Assembly: GCF_051020765.1 (NCBI RefSeq)
Contig: NC_134941.1
Coordinates: 14,446,001 to 14,510,000, forward strand
Length of the DNA stretch: 64,000 nucleotides
Reading direction: 5' to 3'
Source: Lasioglossum baleicum
Taxonomy: Eukaryota; Arthropoda; Insecta; Hymenoptera; Halictidae
The notes under the pieces are model-generated. The model made no database searches and was not told the origin of the DNA. It saw nothing but the letters and a program-made list of their open reading frames with translations. Of the stretch, positions 1 through 12,184 are shown in pieces; the stretch's first letter is position 1, and every line of letters begins with the position of its first letter. The position numbers and the translations under genes are program-made.

Positions 1-800
1 GAATTATCACAAGTATTTGTTCTCCACCCTGAACACCACAGACCAGTCGAGCGACATTCTAATCGCGTCGTTGAAACGTGAATTTTTAATCGTACACAGA
101 AGAATGAAGTTTTCTTTTTTTTTTTCTTTTTATGCTACAAGGCAGAGAGACTGATATTGATGTTGAGGGTGAATTAGGGCCAGGTTTAATGATCATCATT
201 ATTTTTCTTGTCCACCGGCTTTCCGTCGAGATCCATTCGAATCGCGTAGACCGCGCCGCGGCCTGTTGTGCGGTTCAAATCGCTCGTAATAATGATGTGA
301 TTTTGTCCGAGACGATATTTTTCGCTGATGGAGAGACGATAGCAAACTGGATTTTAATTAGTTCAGCGAGGCCGTGGGGAGAGAAACATCGAGCGTGCCG
401 CGAAATTACGATTAGATAGCAACGGTGCGGTGCGCTTTTGAATACTTAACCCGCCGGATTCGGAAATAAAGAAAAAGATAGCGGCCGGAATTAATGAATT
501 GGAGCAGATTCAAGTATCCCGTCACGCGGCAGCTGCGATCTAGAAACGCGCGCGGACTACGCAATTTTATGGGCCATTCTCTCACGATTATTAGTTTACC
601 ATTATTCACTATGCTTCGTATTCCGGCAACTTGCATTCTACAACCTGAGAACGTGATTCGAAGCGGGAATAATACCCAGACAATTTTTATCTGATAATCT
701 GCATTCAAAGTGACTTTTGTAGAACGATGCAGCATCTAATGTGTCGCGGCGCACAGTGGGGCAAGTCGATGAATTTTGTGTCAAAATTAAAGAACCTTCG
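1..800. other. Non-coding, no feature recognised
   Basis: Mixed-composition DNA with a T-rich run at 113-130. One frame is open from base 2 to 169, but it is too short to call and shows no splice-supported exon. I see no other structure here. Confidence 0.5.
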
Positions 801-1297
801 ATAGCAATAGAGCGAGGATTTTTTTTAATTAGAGCTGAAATATTGCAGAATATGGGAAAAATAGAGAGATCACGGTGAACTTGCAGAATTGCGAGAAAAT
901 TGTGGTTGGAACCCCTGGTACACTTTATTACACTTAAATGCAGAAAAATGCAAACATGAAAAAGATACAAAATTTTAAATAAAAATTAAAACAAAACTGT
1001 ATTTGACATCATGGAAATTATTTCATTAAGAAATCATCGTGCCTCAAATGCAGAAAAATGCGAACATGGAAAAAATGCAATTATTGTAGATAAAAATTAA
1101 AACAAAACTGTATTTAATATCATCAAAAATGCACAATGCTAAAAGCGGAATTCATAATAAAGCGCGAATAGCAATAGAGCGAGGATTTTTTTTAATTAAA
1201 GCTGAAATATTGCAGAATATGGGAAAAATAGAGAGATCACGGTAAACTTGCAGAATTGCGAGAAAATTGTGGTTGGAACCTCTGACACACTTTATAA
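801..1297. repeat. Duplicated 130 bp segment flanking a shorter repeat
   Basis: A segment at 801-930 beginning ATAGCAATAGAGCGAGG recurs at 1168-1297 with few differences (offset 367 bp). Between them lie two copies of an AT-rich unit containing AATTAAAACAAAACTGTATTT, at about 936-1010 and 1045-1125. The same unit recurs at 5080-5405. This looks like local duplication of a satellite-like or dispersed repeat; there is no coding potential. Confidence 0.85.
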
Positions 1298-1299
1298 AT

Positions 1300-3190
1300 A
1301 AAGTACTGCTAACCAGATTTTTAAACCACAGCGTAAAATTTCGGCCGAACTGGTCACTGCGCGGCGCCCGGAAAAAGAAGGAAATGAGTTACGGTGTCGT
1401 TCGCGAATTAACTCCGGCGGGCGGGCTCCTTTATTTTTAATTAGCGGACGTCGCGATATTTTTAACAGATCGCCGTTTGCCCTGGTAATTAGATACGTCG
1501 AGCTCCTTTTTTCACGATCCGAGAGAAGATTGTTGAATTTCTCGACAAGGATCGAGATGCCTCGCGGTGGCCCTCTTCGCACGCTTTTACACCGCGCAAT
1601 TAAGCCAGCTGATAACAGCCGATAACGCCCTCCGGACGAGTTCCAGATCGCTCCCGGTACGGTGGAAGTTCACGGTCCTGAAGAGGGAGAGAGAGAGAGA
1701 GAGAATATGTATACACTGTGGCTAAGAGAACGCGCACGACCATACTCTCTCCCTTCCTCTCTTTGTTCCTCCCGGGAGAGGAATGGAGATAAAGAAGACA
1801 CTGGCTCGCGGCTCGAGATTCCTGAAACAGATGTTAATGGTCGGGAATGGTGTTCGGTTGTGGGTTAATCAGGGAACCCGTATGGGAGTTCACCGCTCTG
1901 ACCAGGGATTCTTGAAACGCCTACCACTGGCTCTTCTCTTTTTTTTCTGTCTTATGGGACACCGCGAAATTAATCGGCGATCGCTCGACTCGTTCGTTCT
2001 TGCCTTTCGACCATTCGCTTTCGATTTTCCACGCCCGATTCCTACCTTCGGTCCATTGGGTTTTTGATATTGCCAATATTACAAGACTTTTATCGATTGC
2101 TAGACTCGTTCCATCGGCCGATCTCTCGGGTTCATTAGTTTTCGATATTGCCGCGATGTGATTTTTATTGATCCGGGTGGAGTCTGGATTAGGAAGGACA
2201 TAAACGTTCGAGAGTGTCTGCGTTACTGCGGCGAAAACGCTTTTATGGGACATTTGATCAAATGATTTTTAGCTGGCCGGATGGTTGGACGTATGTACAT
2301 ATATTGATTCCAGTAATTTGTGGCCCATTAAGTGGTATATGGATCTGGAGCAGAATATATCCTGGCGAGCTGTAAATGCACGCACGTGTAAATACTGGAG
2401 TGAAAGTTGGATTTATACTGCAGTTGTAAAGACACGTTTGATTCGATGATTTTTAAAGTTTGAAAACACCCAGAAGACCCTTCTGCTCTTGCATTCTGAA
2501 TCTGGACCACCTAGCACAGGCCCCGAAGAAGACAATCCCAGTAGCTGATCGGCAATCTCGATCGTGGACCGCATTCCTCCACCCCCGAGTCCGAAAAATG
2601 CGACTTGCCTAGCAAAGAGGCATCCTTGACCGTGTATAAGAGGATCGATCAGGCGTCGGATAAAGAGAGAGAGAGATGAAGGCGATCAGGTCTGCCGAAA
2701 ATCCGCTTAAGAACAATGCAAGGACCTGCAATCTGAAAAGCTGCGGACGCGGCAATCAGCTGATCCACTTGGGACCAGTTCTACTCGACACAGTGCGAAC
2801 GAGTCGATGCAAAATAACGCGTGTAGGTGAGTCCGGGGGGCACTCGGGGAGACGTGGCACAAAGCAGGGGGACATGCGAGGAGGTGTGTGCAGAGAGAGT
2901 GAGAGAGAGAGAGAGTAACGGAGAGGAGGGAGACGCGCGAGAGACCGCGACGCAACACAGGGGAAAAAAGAGAAGAAAGGAAAAGAAAAGCTGGAAACGA
3001 GGCTGCCCCGGCCGCAGGGACAGCTGTGGCGGATGGAATGTGGGTTAGGCTCCCCATAGGTGGGCCGCTCTAATTATGAATTAATTCCTGAATAACGGTC
3101 GAGAACCCGAGCGACACGACCGCCGATGAAAACGCGGGAGAACCGGTCACGGACATCACCGGTGTCCTCCTATGTCCGGTCACTTCCTCG
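1300..3190. other. Non-coding, GA-rich patches
   Basis: GC-richer DNA with short (GA)n runs near 1686-1703, 2662-2673 and 2895-2915. Open frames here are low-complexity and mirror each other on both strands, so I do not call genes. GAGAG runs could bind GAGA-type factors (inference). Confidence 0.4.
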
Positions 3191-3191
3191 C

Positions 3192-3487
3192 GCATCTGGG
3201 AATTTTTGCTAGATCGTTCTTGCATCGTTCTAGGATATGTTTGTATCCTAGATGCCCGACTTTCGATCCTGAAATGTAGGGTTACATCCTTTTACAGCTC
3301 TCGAATAAAATTTCAAACATGAATCGAAATAATGGCATCTGGGAATTGTTGCTAGATCGTTCTTGGATCTTCTTGGATCGTTCTAGGATATGTATGTGTC
3401 CTAGATGCTCGACTTTCGATCCTGAAATGTAGAGTTACATCCTTGTGCAGCTCTCGAATAAAATTTCAAACAAGAATCGAATTAATG
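3192..3487. repeat. Two-copy tandem duplication, about 143-150 bp unit
   Basis: The unit beginning GCATCTGGGAATT starts at 3192 and again at 3335. It includes TCTAGGATATGT, GACTTTCGATCCTGAAATGTAG and an AATAAAATTTCAAACA end. The second copy has a small insertion repeating a TCTTGGATC motif. No gene overlaps it. Confidence 0.9.
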
Positions 3488-3489
3488 TC

Positions 3490-5075
3490 GAAATCCAATG
3501 AACACGTTAGATTGAAACATGGCGGAACCTTGAGACAGTTGTTCGTAGTAGAAAAAGAAGTAGAGTAATTCTAACGAAACGCTGATGCGAGATAAATATC
3601 AGAAATCGGCCAGCGAGCATTAAGCAAACACACGGAGCTGTCAGTATTTAAGCGGGAGATTAATATTCCCGGATCTAGATACATCGGACAGTTGAGCTCT
3701 CGGTGGATCGCTGCGTCCAGTTTTGAGGCGCCATTAGTTTCGCACGTTTCCTCCGTTCCGTCTGAAATTGATCAATGTCCGGATCAATTTCAATCCCGTC
3801 GATCCGGAGCACGATCAAGAGTTTCTAAATTTTCCCCCCGGAGGGGTCGAGAGCGATCCATCATCCGGTTTCCGCGGGCAAAGACGTGCGTTTCGAAACC
3901 TCCGTTGACGAATCGTCGAACGCGTGGGAGTTCAAAGAAGAAGAAGAAGAAGAAGAAGAATGTGGAGGGAGAGAGGATTAGAAAGTTTCTCGCTTCTCGC
4001 GAATCCAAATTCGAGGCGGTTCGATTCGATCCGATCCGATCTGATTCGAAACCGGCAAGAAGGAATTTCATCCGGCGGTCTTTGCACCCGGAGGATTCCA
4101 GCGGCGTCATTTATGGAACGGACAAGACACGCCATTAGATTTATGATTATGCAGCACGAGGTTTATATTTATGAAAGCCACCAACACCAACCCGAGAGAT
4201 GTGACGTTAATCCGATTGCCGGTAGAAACCTCCCGCGGGAACCAGTCCGATTCGGATCACCTGATTTACAAATTTATCGCTGTCCAGCTTCGTTCGTTAA
4301 CCAAACCGTGGAGGAGACATCCTTCTGCCGAACCCGGATCGCCTCATTTTCATCTCAAAAGTCTACACAATCGCCCCTTTCTTAACCCTCTTTCGGTTTT
4401 CGAAAAAGGAACCTGCTTTTTCAACCTTCCACGTGATTTACACAGTGCTGCATCTGCGCATTCAATTCCTCGGATAAGTTTGTTGTTGAAAATATTTTCA
4501 GTGCTTTCTTGAACCTTGATGTATTCATTTTGGTCGCAGTTATCCCCCGTTCTTATTTTATTCCATTCTATTCACAATAAAATTTGTATTCCCTCTAATA
4601 AAGTGTCACAATGTTTGTTCAAGAGTTCAAAAAGAATAGAGAAATCGTGCGAGTATCTTCTCGAGTCCGAGCACAAAAATATTGCAGCGGTTTCGGAACG
4701 AGTTCCCGCTATTTATGGTTCGAAAACTTTTATTACGAACACTAGGAGGAAGCCACGAACGGCGTCCACTCCCGCGGGGACTTCGAATTCGAGGAACTAA
4801 TTAGGAATTAAAATACTGACGCGTGTCCCTGTGGCTGTGTTTAAGCAAGCAATTAGGAGCGAAGTTATTGGTCCTCGCCGTCAGAGGAACGTTCGAAACA
4901 GAAATTCTCGTTGAAATTATTGGTGGGCCTCCCCATTTCTGCACCCGAATTCGAATAAATAATTTTCGGGATAATATTCGGGGAGATTCGGACCCGGGAT
5001 CCCATCAAAATTAGTACTGTGTTGCGGAGAAGCGACTTCTGGAATATGAGAGCTTGGTCCTTCGAAAAGAAGCAG
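3490..5075. other. Non-coding with a GAA microsatellite
   Basis: Contains an (AAG)n run at about 3935-3960, which creates spurious Lys- or Arg-rich frames on either strand. A TATTTAAG box at 3646-3653 is followed by no convincing initiator. No supported gene. Confidence 0.4.
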
Positions 5076-5405
5076 GATAGAAAACTGTATTCAATATCAT
5101 CAAAATTATTTCATTGAAATCGTCGTGCCTCAAAATTTTAAATAAAAATTAAAACAAAACTGTATTTGACATCATCAAAATTATTTTGCAAATGTAGAAC
5201 AATGCAAACATGGAAAAAATGCAATTATTGTAGATAAAAATTGAAACAAAACTGTATTTGACATCATAAAAATTATTTCATTAAGATCATCGTGCCTCAA
5301 ATGCAGGAAAATACAACTATTGTAGATAAAAATTAAAACAAAACTGTATTTAATATCATCAAAAATGCAAAATGCTAACATCGGAATTCGTAATAAAGCG
5401 CGAAG
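5076..5405. repeat. AT-rich repeat array related to 936-1168
   Basis: Four degenerate copies of a unit centred on AAAACTGTATTTGACATCATC, interleaved with ATTATTTCATTAAGATCATCGTGCCTC. The array ends in GGAATTCGTAATAAAGCG, nearly the same terminal sequence as the array at 936-1168. This marks the two arrays as copies of one dispersed repeat. Confidence 0.85.
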
Positions 5406-5961
5406 CGGTTGAAATCGTCGGGCCGCGATAAAAGGTAGAAAAAGGGGATGGGTGTTTTATCGATCCATCGAGAATAGGTGCCGGTGCACGCGGACACTGG
5501 CAAGTACTCCTGGCACAAGTTGCAACGGAGCGATTTCTGTATCCAGTTTTCCTGAAACGGACTTTTTGGTCGGCCATACTCGGGATCGTAAAACGCGAGA
5601 CACGCGATACGGAACGGGGCTCTCTGTACGCGCTATCGTGCGTGTACCTGCGCGGACGACGATATCGCGGAGACACTGCCAACGGAAGAATGCAACTCGC
5701 AAGTAGGTCAGCTGGATTCTCTTGTTGCACGGCTCTCCGGCTTTTATCTCCGCGAAATCGGCCGATTTCCTCGCGCGGAACCGACGACGCCCTGCGGGAT
5801 TTTCTATCAATTGATCAACGTTTCGTGACTGTAGCACGTTGCCATAATTAAAATGTCCTTCGCTATTCTACGAACCGCTTTTCCAGCCCCCCCAGAAATA
5901 TTTTATTTTTTAGCTTAAAAGACGTGCCGTGTTATATTCTTGTTTGAAAAGAATGTAGGAG
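5406..5961. other. Non-coding, no feature recognised
   Basis: GC-moderate DNA with overlapping open frames on both strands up to 126 codons. None has recognisable domains or splice support. Confidence 0.4.
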
Positions 5962-6283
5962 TGTTTTGCAATTGTATAATTACTTGGAGAGTTTATTACT
6001 ATTATTCGTTTCTATGATCATGATTACACTGCGGATCTTTATGCATTTATGAAGAAGTTGGTTGGGTGATATATGAAACAGTAAACGATAAGAAAAATTT
6101 AAGAATATTGTTTTTTGTAATGTAGCAAAGTCATTAAGGGATGAAATCAATTTTTATGTTATTCCTGCTTCGCGCAATCAGTGCAGAACATTTTTATTTT
6201 GCATAAAGATCCGCAGTCTAGTAATTATCATAGAAACGAATAATGATGATGAACTCTCCAAAGAATGATACAATTGGAAAATG
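5962..6283. mobile_element. MITE (GACTGCGG family, copy A) nested in the centre of a larger palindrome
   Basis: The inner element runs from about 6025 to 6220. It starts CACTGCGGATCTTTATGCA (first bases degenerate) and ends GCATAAAGATCCGCAGTC followed by TA. The flanks outside it are also inverted copies of each other for about 65 bp. GCAATTGTATAATTACTTGG at 5969-5988 pairs with the complement of the segment ending at 6283, and TATTCGTTTCTATGAT pairs with ATCATAGAAACGAATA. The whole locus could fold into one long hairpin. There is no transposase, so mobility would need an enzyme encoded elsewhere. Confidence 0.85.
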
Positions 6284-6299
6284 TTATTATTCGTTTCTA

Positions 6300-8250
6300 C
6301 GATTTTTAAAGAGCACACAAACTGACGTGACCTTTCTGTTGTATGTTCAAGATGCCGTGCTTGTTCAGAGCAATTAATAGTGGCTCCGTAGTGGCAACAA
6401 CAGCGACGAACGTACATGCAACAATGACGAAGTGTACGTACAATTTTGGTAGAGTGATTATATATTTTTCCAGTGTGAATAATTTGGTCGGGGCCGCTAT
6501 ATTTAGAGAGTCTATTTCCCGTGAGCGATGCAGAGATATTAGCGAGCGTGAATAGAGGGGCGCAGAGAATAAGGGATGAAGGGATGAATTGGTGCGTGGC
6601 AAGTAGAGGGGCACCGTGAGTGCAGCTACTCGCCTTCTCTCCTTCTCTCTTCGAGAAGTTCGTGAAAAAATCGAAACGATGACAAATTGCGCCGTGACGC
6701 TTCGCCTCCTTGCTATTTTCACGTTAAACCCGAGGCACGTGAGCTCCATCGTCGGCAACGCGTCCCCTCGAAATACCAGTCATTTGTTGGCGCGAGGCGT
6801 GCGCGTATACTTAAATTAAATTAAATCAAGTATATACGACAACGCCGTGGCAACGTGTCCACGGACGATTAGGAGATGTTCCACTAAATTCTTGGTGGAT
6901 CGCGGCCGAATGCAAATCGCCCACTAATTTTAAAAGAAAAACCCATAAAAGAGAACGTCTGCGCAGCCAAGAATGCGAAGACGAACGCTGCGAAACAAAG
7001 GGGTAGTTTCACACAATCCGCGTACAAACTCCGTACAAAACGATGGAGCCATTAGCACAGTAGAATATTTTTGTAAACGGAGTAAACGAAGTGAGAATGA
7101 TGTGAATTGAACCTCGAAGAGCAACAAACCGAGGGTTCATCTCTTTCAACGAGGTTTGCAAATTCCCGTCGCAAGTCAAACAATTAACAGCTCCCTGGAA
7201 CAGTTTCGAATGGCGCGACGGTAGAGGGGGCGAGACGGTTAGAGAGGAATTCGAGGGTGATGGCGCGACTTCCGGCGGAGTCTCTCGCGTTTTCGGGAAA
7301 AGATCAGAGACGAGTGTTCGCGAAATGAAGACGAGCAGCCGCGGAGACAAGCGCGCGACGGGCCGGGGAGTAAATCGTAAATTTAAATTTAGCGAGGCTG
7401 ACGCGGCCGCGCGCGAGAGCGTCGCTCTCGAGCACTCTCTGTGTTCTCTCTCCCTCTTTTTCAGCTCTCACCCTCTCCCATCAAAAAGCCGGCGTTTGTC
7501 GGAGAGAGCGCGAGAGGAGCCCGCTGGAAAAAGTGGCGGTGGCCCGGCCGATTTGAATTTCAGAACGCAGCGCGGATTGACCGGGTTTTGTCGTAAATTG
7601 TCGTGGGCCAGCGGTGGAAAAAGTTGTTTCGATTTTTAAGTCGAACGCGCAGGGGCCCCGGTCCCAATCGTCCAACTGGGCCCTCGTCGCTTCGTCTCAA
7701 TAAGGAGACGAATAGGACCCAGGGTCCTCCGAGATCGAGCAAGAAAGCGCCGTGGAATCGCCTCTCGATTCCCTTCCTCGATCCTCGATCCTTTTTTCCG
7801 CAACCTCGTTGCCGGTTTCTTTGACCGGGACACCCTCGTGGTTCAAGCGGCCCGCTATTTTTCGGAAGAATTATCGGCGGGGCAATATTCAACGGCGATT
7901 TCGAGGTTCAGCGAATTTTCTGGGGAATTCGGAAATTTCTAAAAATAATCGTCGGCGTCCGAGAAATTGGAGAATCGGCCGGAACCGGAAATTAATTGCT
8001 TGCGCGGCAATCGGCAATCGATTTCGCCGGTTACGTCGCGTCGTCGCCCGCGAAAGCCATTATAGCTGACGCGCGAAAGTCATCGTCCGCTAATTATCAG
8101 TTTTTCGCCGAATAATTTTTCTGCGCCTCCAAGCGTTATTCGAACTCGTGTGTTCGTCGGAAACCGACTCTCAATATTCACCTGCGAGTCGGATTACAAA
8201 GTTGCGTCGATTTCAGTCACCTGCGAGGAGAGCAAGATTCTTCTAAAATA
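6300..8250. other. Non-coding, GC-rich from about 7200
   Basis: No supported gene. The 7200-8100 part is CpG-rich with several frames open on both strands, which is expected in GC-rich DNA. A GGGGCCCC palindrome occurs at about 7652. Confidence 0.4.
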
Positions 8251-8254
8251 AATA

Positions 8255-8378
8255 TTAGACTGGAGGGAAAGCTCTGTCGTATTTTAAAGGAAACATTTGA
8301 ATCGATTCATAAAAATATATGCTTCAAGCAAAATCACTTGCTTATTTAAGATACGATAGAACTTTCCCTCCAACCTAA
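8255..8378. mobile_element. 124 bp mariner-type MITE
   Basis: The terminal inverted repeats start TTAGACTGGAGGGAAAG on the left and end CTTTCCCTCCAACCTAA on the right; the match extends inward about 35 bp (TCGTATTTTAAA against TTTAAGATACGA). Both ends are flanked by TA (8253-8254 and 8379-8380), the target-site duplication used by Tc1/mariner elements. The interior is only about 50 bp and encodes nothing. Confidence 0.88.
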
Positions 8379-8380
8379 TA

Positions 8381-11300
8381 TTTTGATTTAAATGCAAATA
8401 CACTAAACCCAACACTAGTAGTAGTTCTTTTCGACTTTCTTGCCGAGGTTTCGAGGTAATCGTCGATCGGCGAAGGTGCGGAGAAGCGGTTTAATCGTGG
8501 ATCGCGGGTTTTTTCCGTCACGGCGACGAACGAGGAAAACATTTCTCTCTCGGGGAGCGCACGCCGGTTAAGCCGTTCTTAGTCGCTTATCTGCGGCCGG
8601 TGGCGTTAATTGTTCGATACACAGCCACCCACGCACGGAAGTCGACTTCCTCGCCTAATCGCCGGACGGAATTTAGTTTCTTGATTCGGTATTTATACGC
8701 GACACATTTTTCACCGGAATTCCCAAGCACCGTGACACTAATCAGCCGCGGTTCATCGCGGTCTTATCGAGCCCTGCGGTTTCGTTATCGGAATTTCACG
8801 AAATTCCTAACCAAACCGTTTTTACATAATTACTGAAACACTTGCAATTTCATTCTGCTATTTCTTATCGCGTTCTCGATAGGCACCTTTCTTTATTGCA
8901 CAGTCCTCGCAGGAAAATAAATTCGGTGGAGATAAATGTCAAATAAAATACATGCACTGACGATTAGTACTTACAGTGGACGGGATAACAAAATTTGCTG
9001 TATATTAAGTGCTGGAAAAATTAAACAAACTCCAGTTGAAAATCAATCAGTTGATTCAAGAATTATTTTCCGAGTCCCGACAATGATTCCCGAATGATTT
9101 TCGTTTTCCATTGTGAATGATCGATGAAAGGAATGTACTGACGAATTGTGGGTGCCAGGAATTCGGTAGAGCGTGGAATGTTTAATAGAAATGAACTTTA
9201 GTTTCCGCGGCACTTTCTGGGTTACGTTTCTTTTCTTTTTTCAGCCAAGTCACTCTGGTTTCGAGTGCGCTGAAGCAAGCGTTCATAGGTGGCGAATTTG
9301 CATGCGATTGCGAACGCGACCTTAGGCACCTGATGCATTCCCCGCGGCTCTTATCACACGATCGGAATTAAGTCGTGCCTATTTTCCGCGTTGCAATAAC
9401 TTTCCAGGACTGTGAAATATTCTCCGGCGCGCGACGACGAGTTTGCCGAGCATCTGGGTCGATAAAAAACTCGCTGCACGGAAAAAAAGGAACGCGTCTC
9501 GTCGACGCGACTTCTGTTCTACGCTCGCAAAAAGGTGTTTTGCGATTTACTATGTCTTCGTTTTGCAACATATCATCCAGTGCCATCGCTTGCGCGAATA
9601 GTTGCTCGAGACTGCCTTCTTTCGCTTCGAATCGGCGTGGAACCATCCCCTTCGAGAATAGAAAATCGTGCTGACCATTAAACCATGAAATAAAAAAAAA
9701 ATTAGTAAGATGCCTGAGGTACGTAAGAAAATTCTAAAATTTCGTGATGAACAGTCTGTTAATTAATTATTGGCATTACTATGTTCATTTTTAAGAAACC
9801 AGTTTCCGAAAGGAGACACAGATCGTCTAGATCGCTTAAATGGTCTGTGAAGTAAAAATCTCTATTCCCCAGCCAAAAATCATGGCGAGGACAGCGAGTA
9901 GGCGTGGAATAAGAGTCGATGGATCGTGGAACGGCTGTTAATGGCGCGTCTCGCATGTAACTAGGCCGCGGTGTTCGGGTGTGGCCGTTGTTGTCGCGCA
10001 TTGTTTCTGAAATTACGATATTGTAGTTATTAATATTTATATATCGGTGAGCGGAGGATCGTCGCGCCGCCAGCGACGACTTTCTAAAGTGGTCGAGAGC
10101 TGCCGACGCACCTTGACCCGTTGCCGGGGTAAAATTATCGCTTTCGCGGCGAAAACGCCTCGCGGAAGCTGCGAACCCGACAAATATTGATTGAGACGCT
10201 CCTCCGAACATAAACGTTGCGATCTATTCCCCCGAGGAATCTCGATCCTCGCGGAAATCCTCTCAGTTTCGATCTGGCCGCGAAATATCAACGTCTCTCA
10301 GTTGCTAGCTGCTAAATCGTTCAGAAATATTTTTTGTGAACAATTTGTGAGGAATTGGACGTCGTGTTTCTTTCAAGTGTGCATTTAAAATGATCGTAGT
10401 ACTTTCAAAATTGTGATAGGAGTTTTGTGTTAGTGAAAATCGTACATTTCAGAGCAGATAGGATGGTCCATGGGTGTCTATGGTGTGCGTACGATTAAAT
10501 GGAGGAAAACAGGTGCACGTGTCACCCACCATCGTTGCAAAGAGCCGCGCCGTGAGTCTTCGGCCAAGGTTAATACCTCGGCGACGTTGCGATCAGCAGA
10601 ATATAATTGGTTGGCTGGCAGTCAAAGACCTAATTCCCTTTAGCTCCACCTACGAGCCTCAGCTTTCCTCTGTACACCTCGTCTCGAATTCTATATACAA
10701 TCGGACCTCAACTAGCCAGCTCGGAAGACGGACAGACTAAAAAACAATTAGAACATTCAGTGTTGACATCCTCCGGAAACACAGTCTAATAAATAACGCG
10801 TGTAACAATTTGACCAGCTCCGACATAAATATGTTCGGTAATGAACCCGCGAGAAATGTTTCCGGAAACGTAGTCCAAAAATTCTCTCGCCAGACGATTC
10901 CGGAAACGAAACATGGCGGCGTTACAGTCTCCGGAGCGGTGCCAGCCGCATACTTATGTAATTGTATGAAATATTGCCTCTGGACGAGCTGAATTATGCA
11001 GAATCTGACGTAACGATGAAAAAGCCTCCGGAAAAAGAGTTTGAATACTTCGAATGAACGTCACACCACGTGGACAACGACGGGCGATGACGGACGAACA
11101 TAACCTCTCCTCGATAACATTCGAGTCAACCATGTTGTCCGGTAGTTTTGCGAGAACCGCAGCTGCTCGATATCCGAGCGTCTAACCAAATCAGGTGGAC
11201 GGCTCGGTATGCGCAACGCTGTGCCGGCCCCGGGTTTGATTGACATTTCGGGGGCGCTCGTTTGTCACAGAAAAGTCGTAGTCCATTTGTTCTTTAGCCT

Positions 11301-11585
11301 GCCACTCGTGTATCCCCCTTCTATACGCTTCCTCTTCCTCCCCCGTAAACTCCGAACGATTTACCCTCTCTCTCGAGCACACGAGTTCCCTCGGTTTTTT
11401 TTCATTATTCCGACGGTTCGCCACTTCTACCTACTCTGTCTTCTCTTTTTTTTTACGGCCCCGTGCATTAAGATAGCCGGACTAGCGCGCACCGGTTAGG
11501 CTATCGGTCAAAGTCAGCCGAGGCTGTACACCGACGGGTCCCGAAAAGAATCGTTTCTGTTTCCTCTTCCTATTTCTCTTCCGAC
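8381..11585. other. Non-coding, no feature recognised
   Basis: Mixed AT- and GC-rich DNA with short open frames only (up to 150 codons, with overlapping frames on the opposite strand). I saw no repeats of note and no supported exon. Confidence 0.4.
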
Positions 11586-12180
11586 TTTTCAACCCTCGCT
11601 GTCCGGGAAAGGGGACATTGGTTTTTGGGATTTCGTTGGGGGTGATTCGCGCAGTACTGTGCACCTTGGAAAGGTAGTATAGTACGTTCGAGATTGTTAG
11701 TAAGGTAGCATAATTGTTTTATACACTAATTTTATAAAGTAATCGCTCAAATTTAGAGTCCGGAAAGCAGCAGGCGCGGATCGATATTCAAACTTATCAA
11801 CCCTTGCTCTCCGGGAAAGGAGACATTCAGTTTCGGGATTTCGTTGGGGTGGTTCGTACACCTTAGAAAGACAGTGTAGGACGTCCCAAATTTTTAGCAT
11901 GTAGCATACTTGTTTAACCCTACTTTTATGAAGCAATCGCTCAAATCTGAAGTCTGAAAGGCAACGGAGGCCCGGATCGACATTCCGACCTTTCAACCCT
12001 TGCTCTCGGGGAAAGGGGTCGTCGATCTTTTGGGATTTCGTTGGGGGTGGTTCGTGCACCTTAGAAAGGTAATATAGGACACTTGCGATTTTTAGTATGT
12101 AGAAATGTTTCACCCCAATTTGATAAAAATCCACTGAAATCCGGAGCCCGAAAGGCAGCAGGCCGGGATCGAGAATCGCA
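11586..12180. repeat. Three-copy tandem repeat, about 190-206 bp unit
   Basis: Units start at about 11586, 11792 and 11988, each opening with TCAACCCT(C/T)GCTCTCCGGG and GGGATTTCGTTGGGG. Each then carries CACCTT(A/G)GAAAGG, a TAGCATA/TAGTATGT block and a CCGGAAAGCAGCAGG-like end. Copies diverge by substitutions and small indels. A minus-strand open frame of 390 codons (11697-12869) runs through the array, but its translation has no recognisable domain and reads as repeat-derived. Confidence 0.9.
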
Positions 12181-12184
12181 GGCC

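Noticed and set aside
2..169. Open frame of 55 codons at the left edge, reading as a possible exon end
   Set aside because: It has no recognisable domain or clear donor, and it runs through a T-rich tract; too short to call.
3640..3725. Promoter with TATTTAAG box
   Set aside because: No convincing initiator at the expected distance and no gene immediately downstream.
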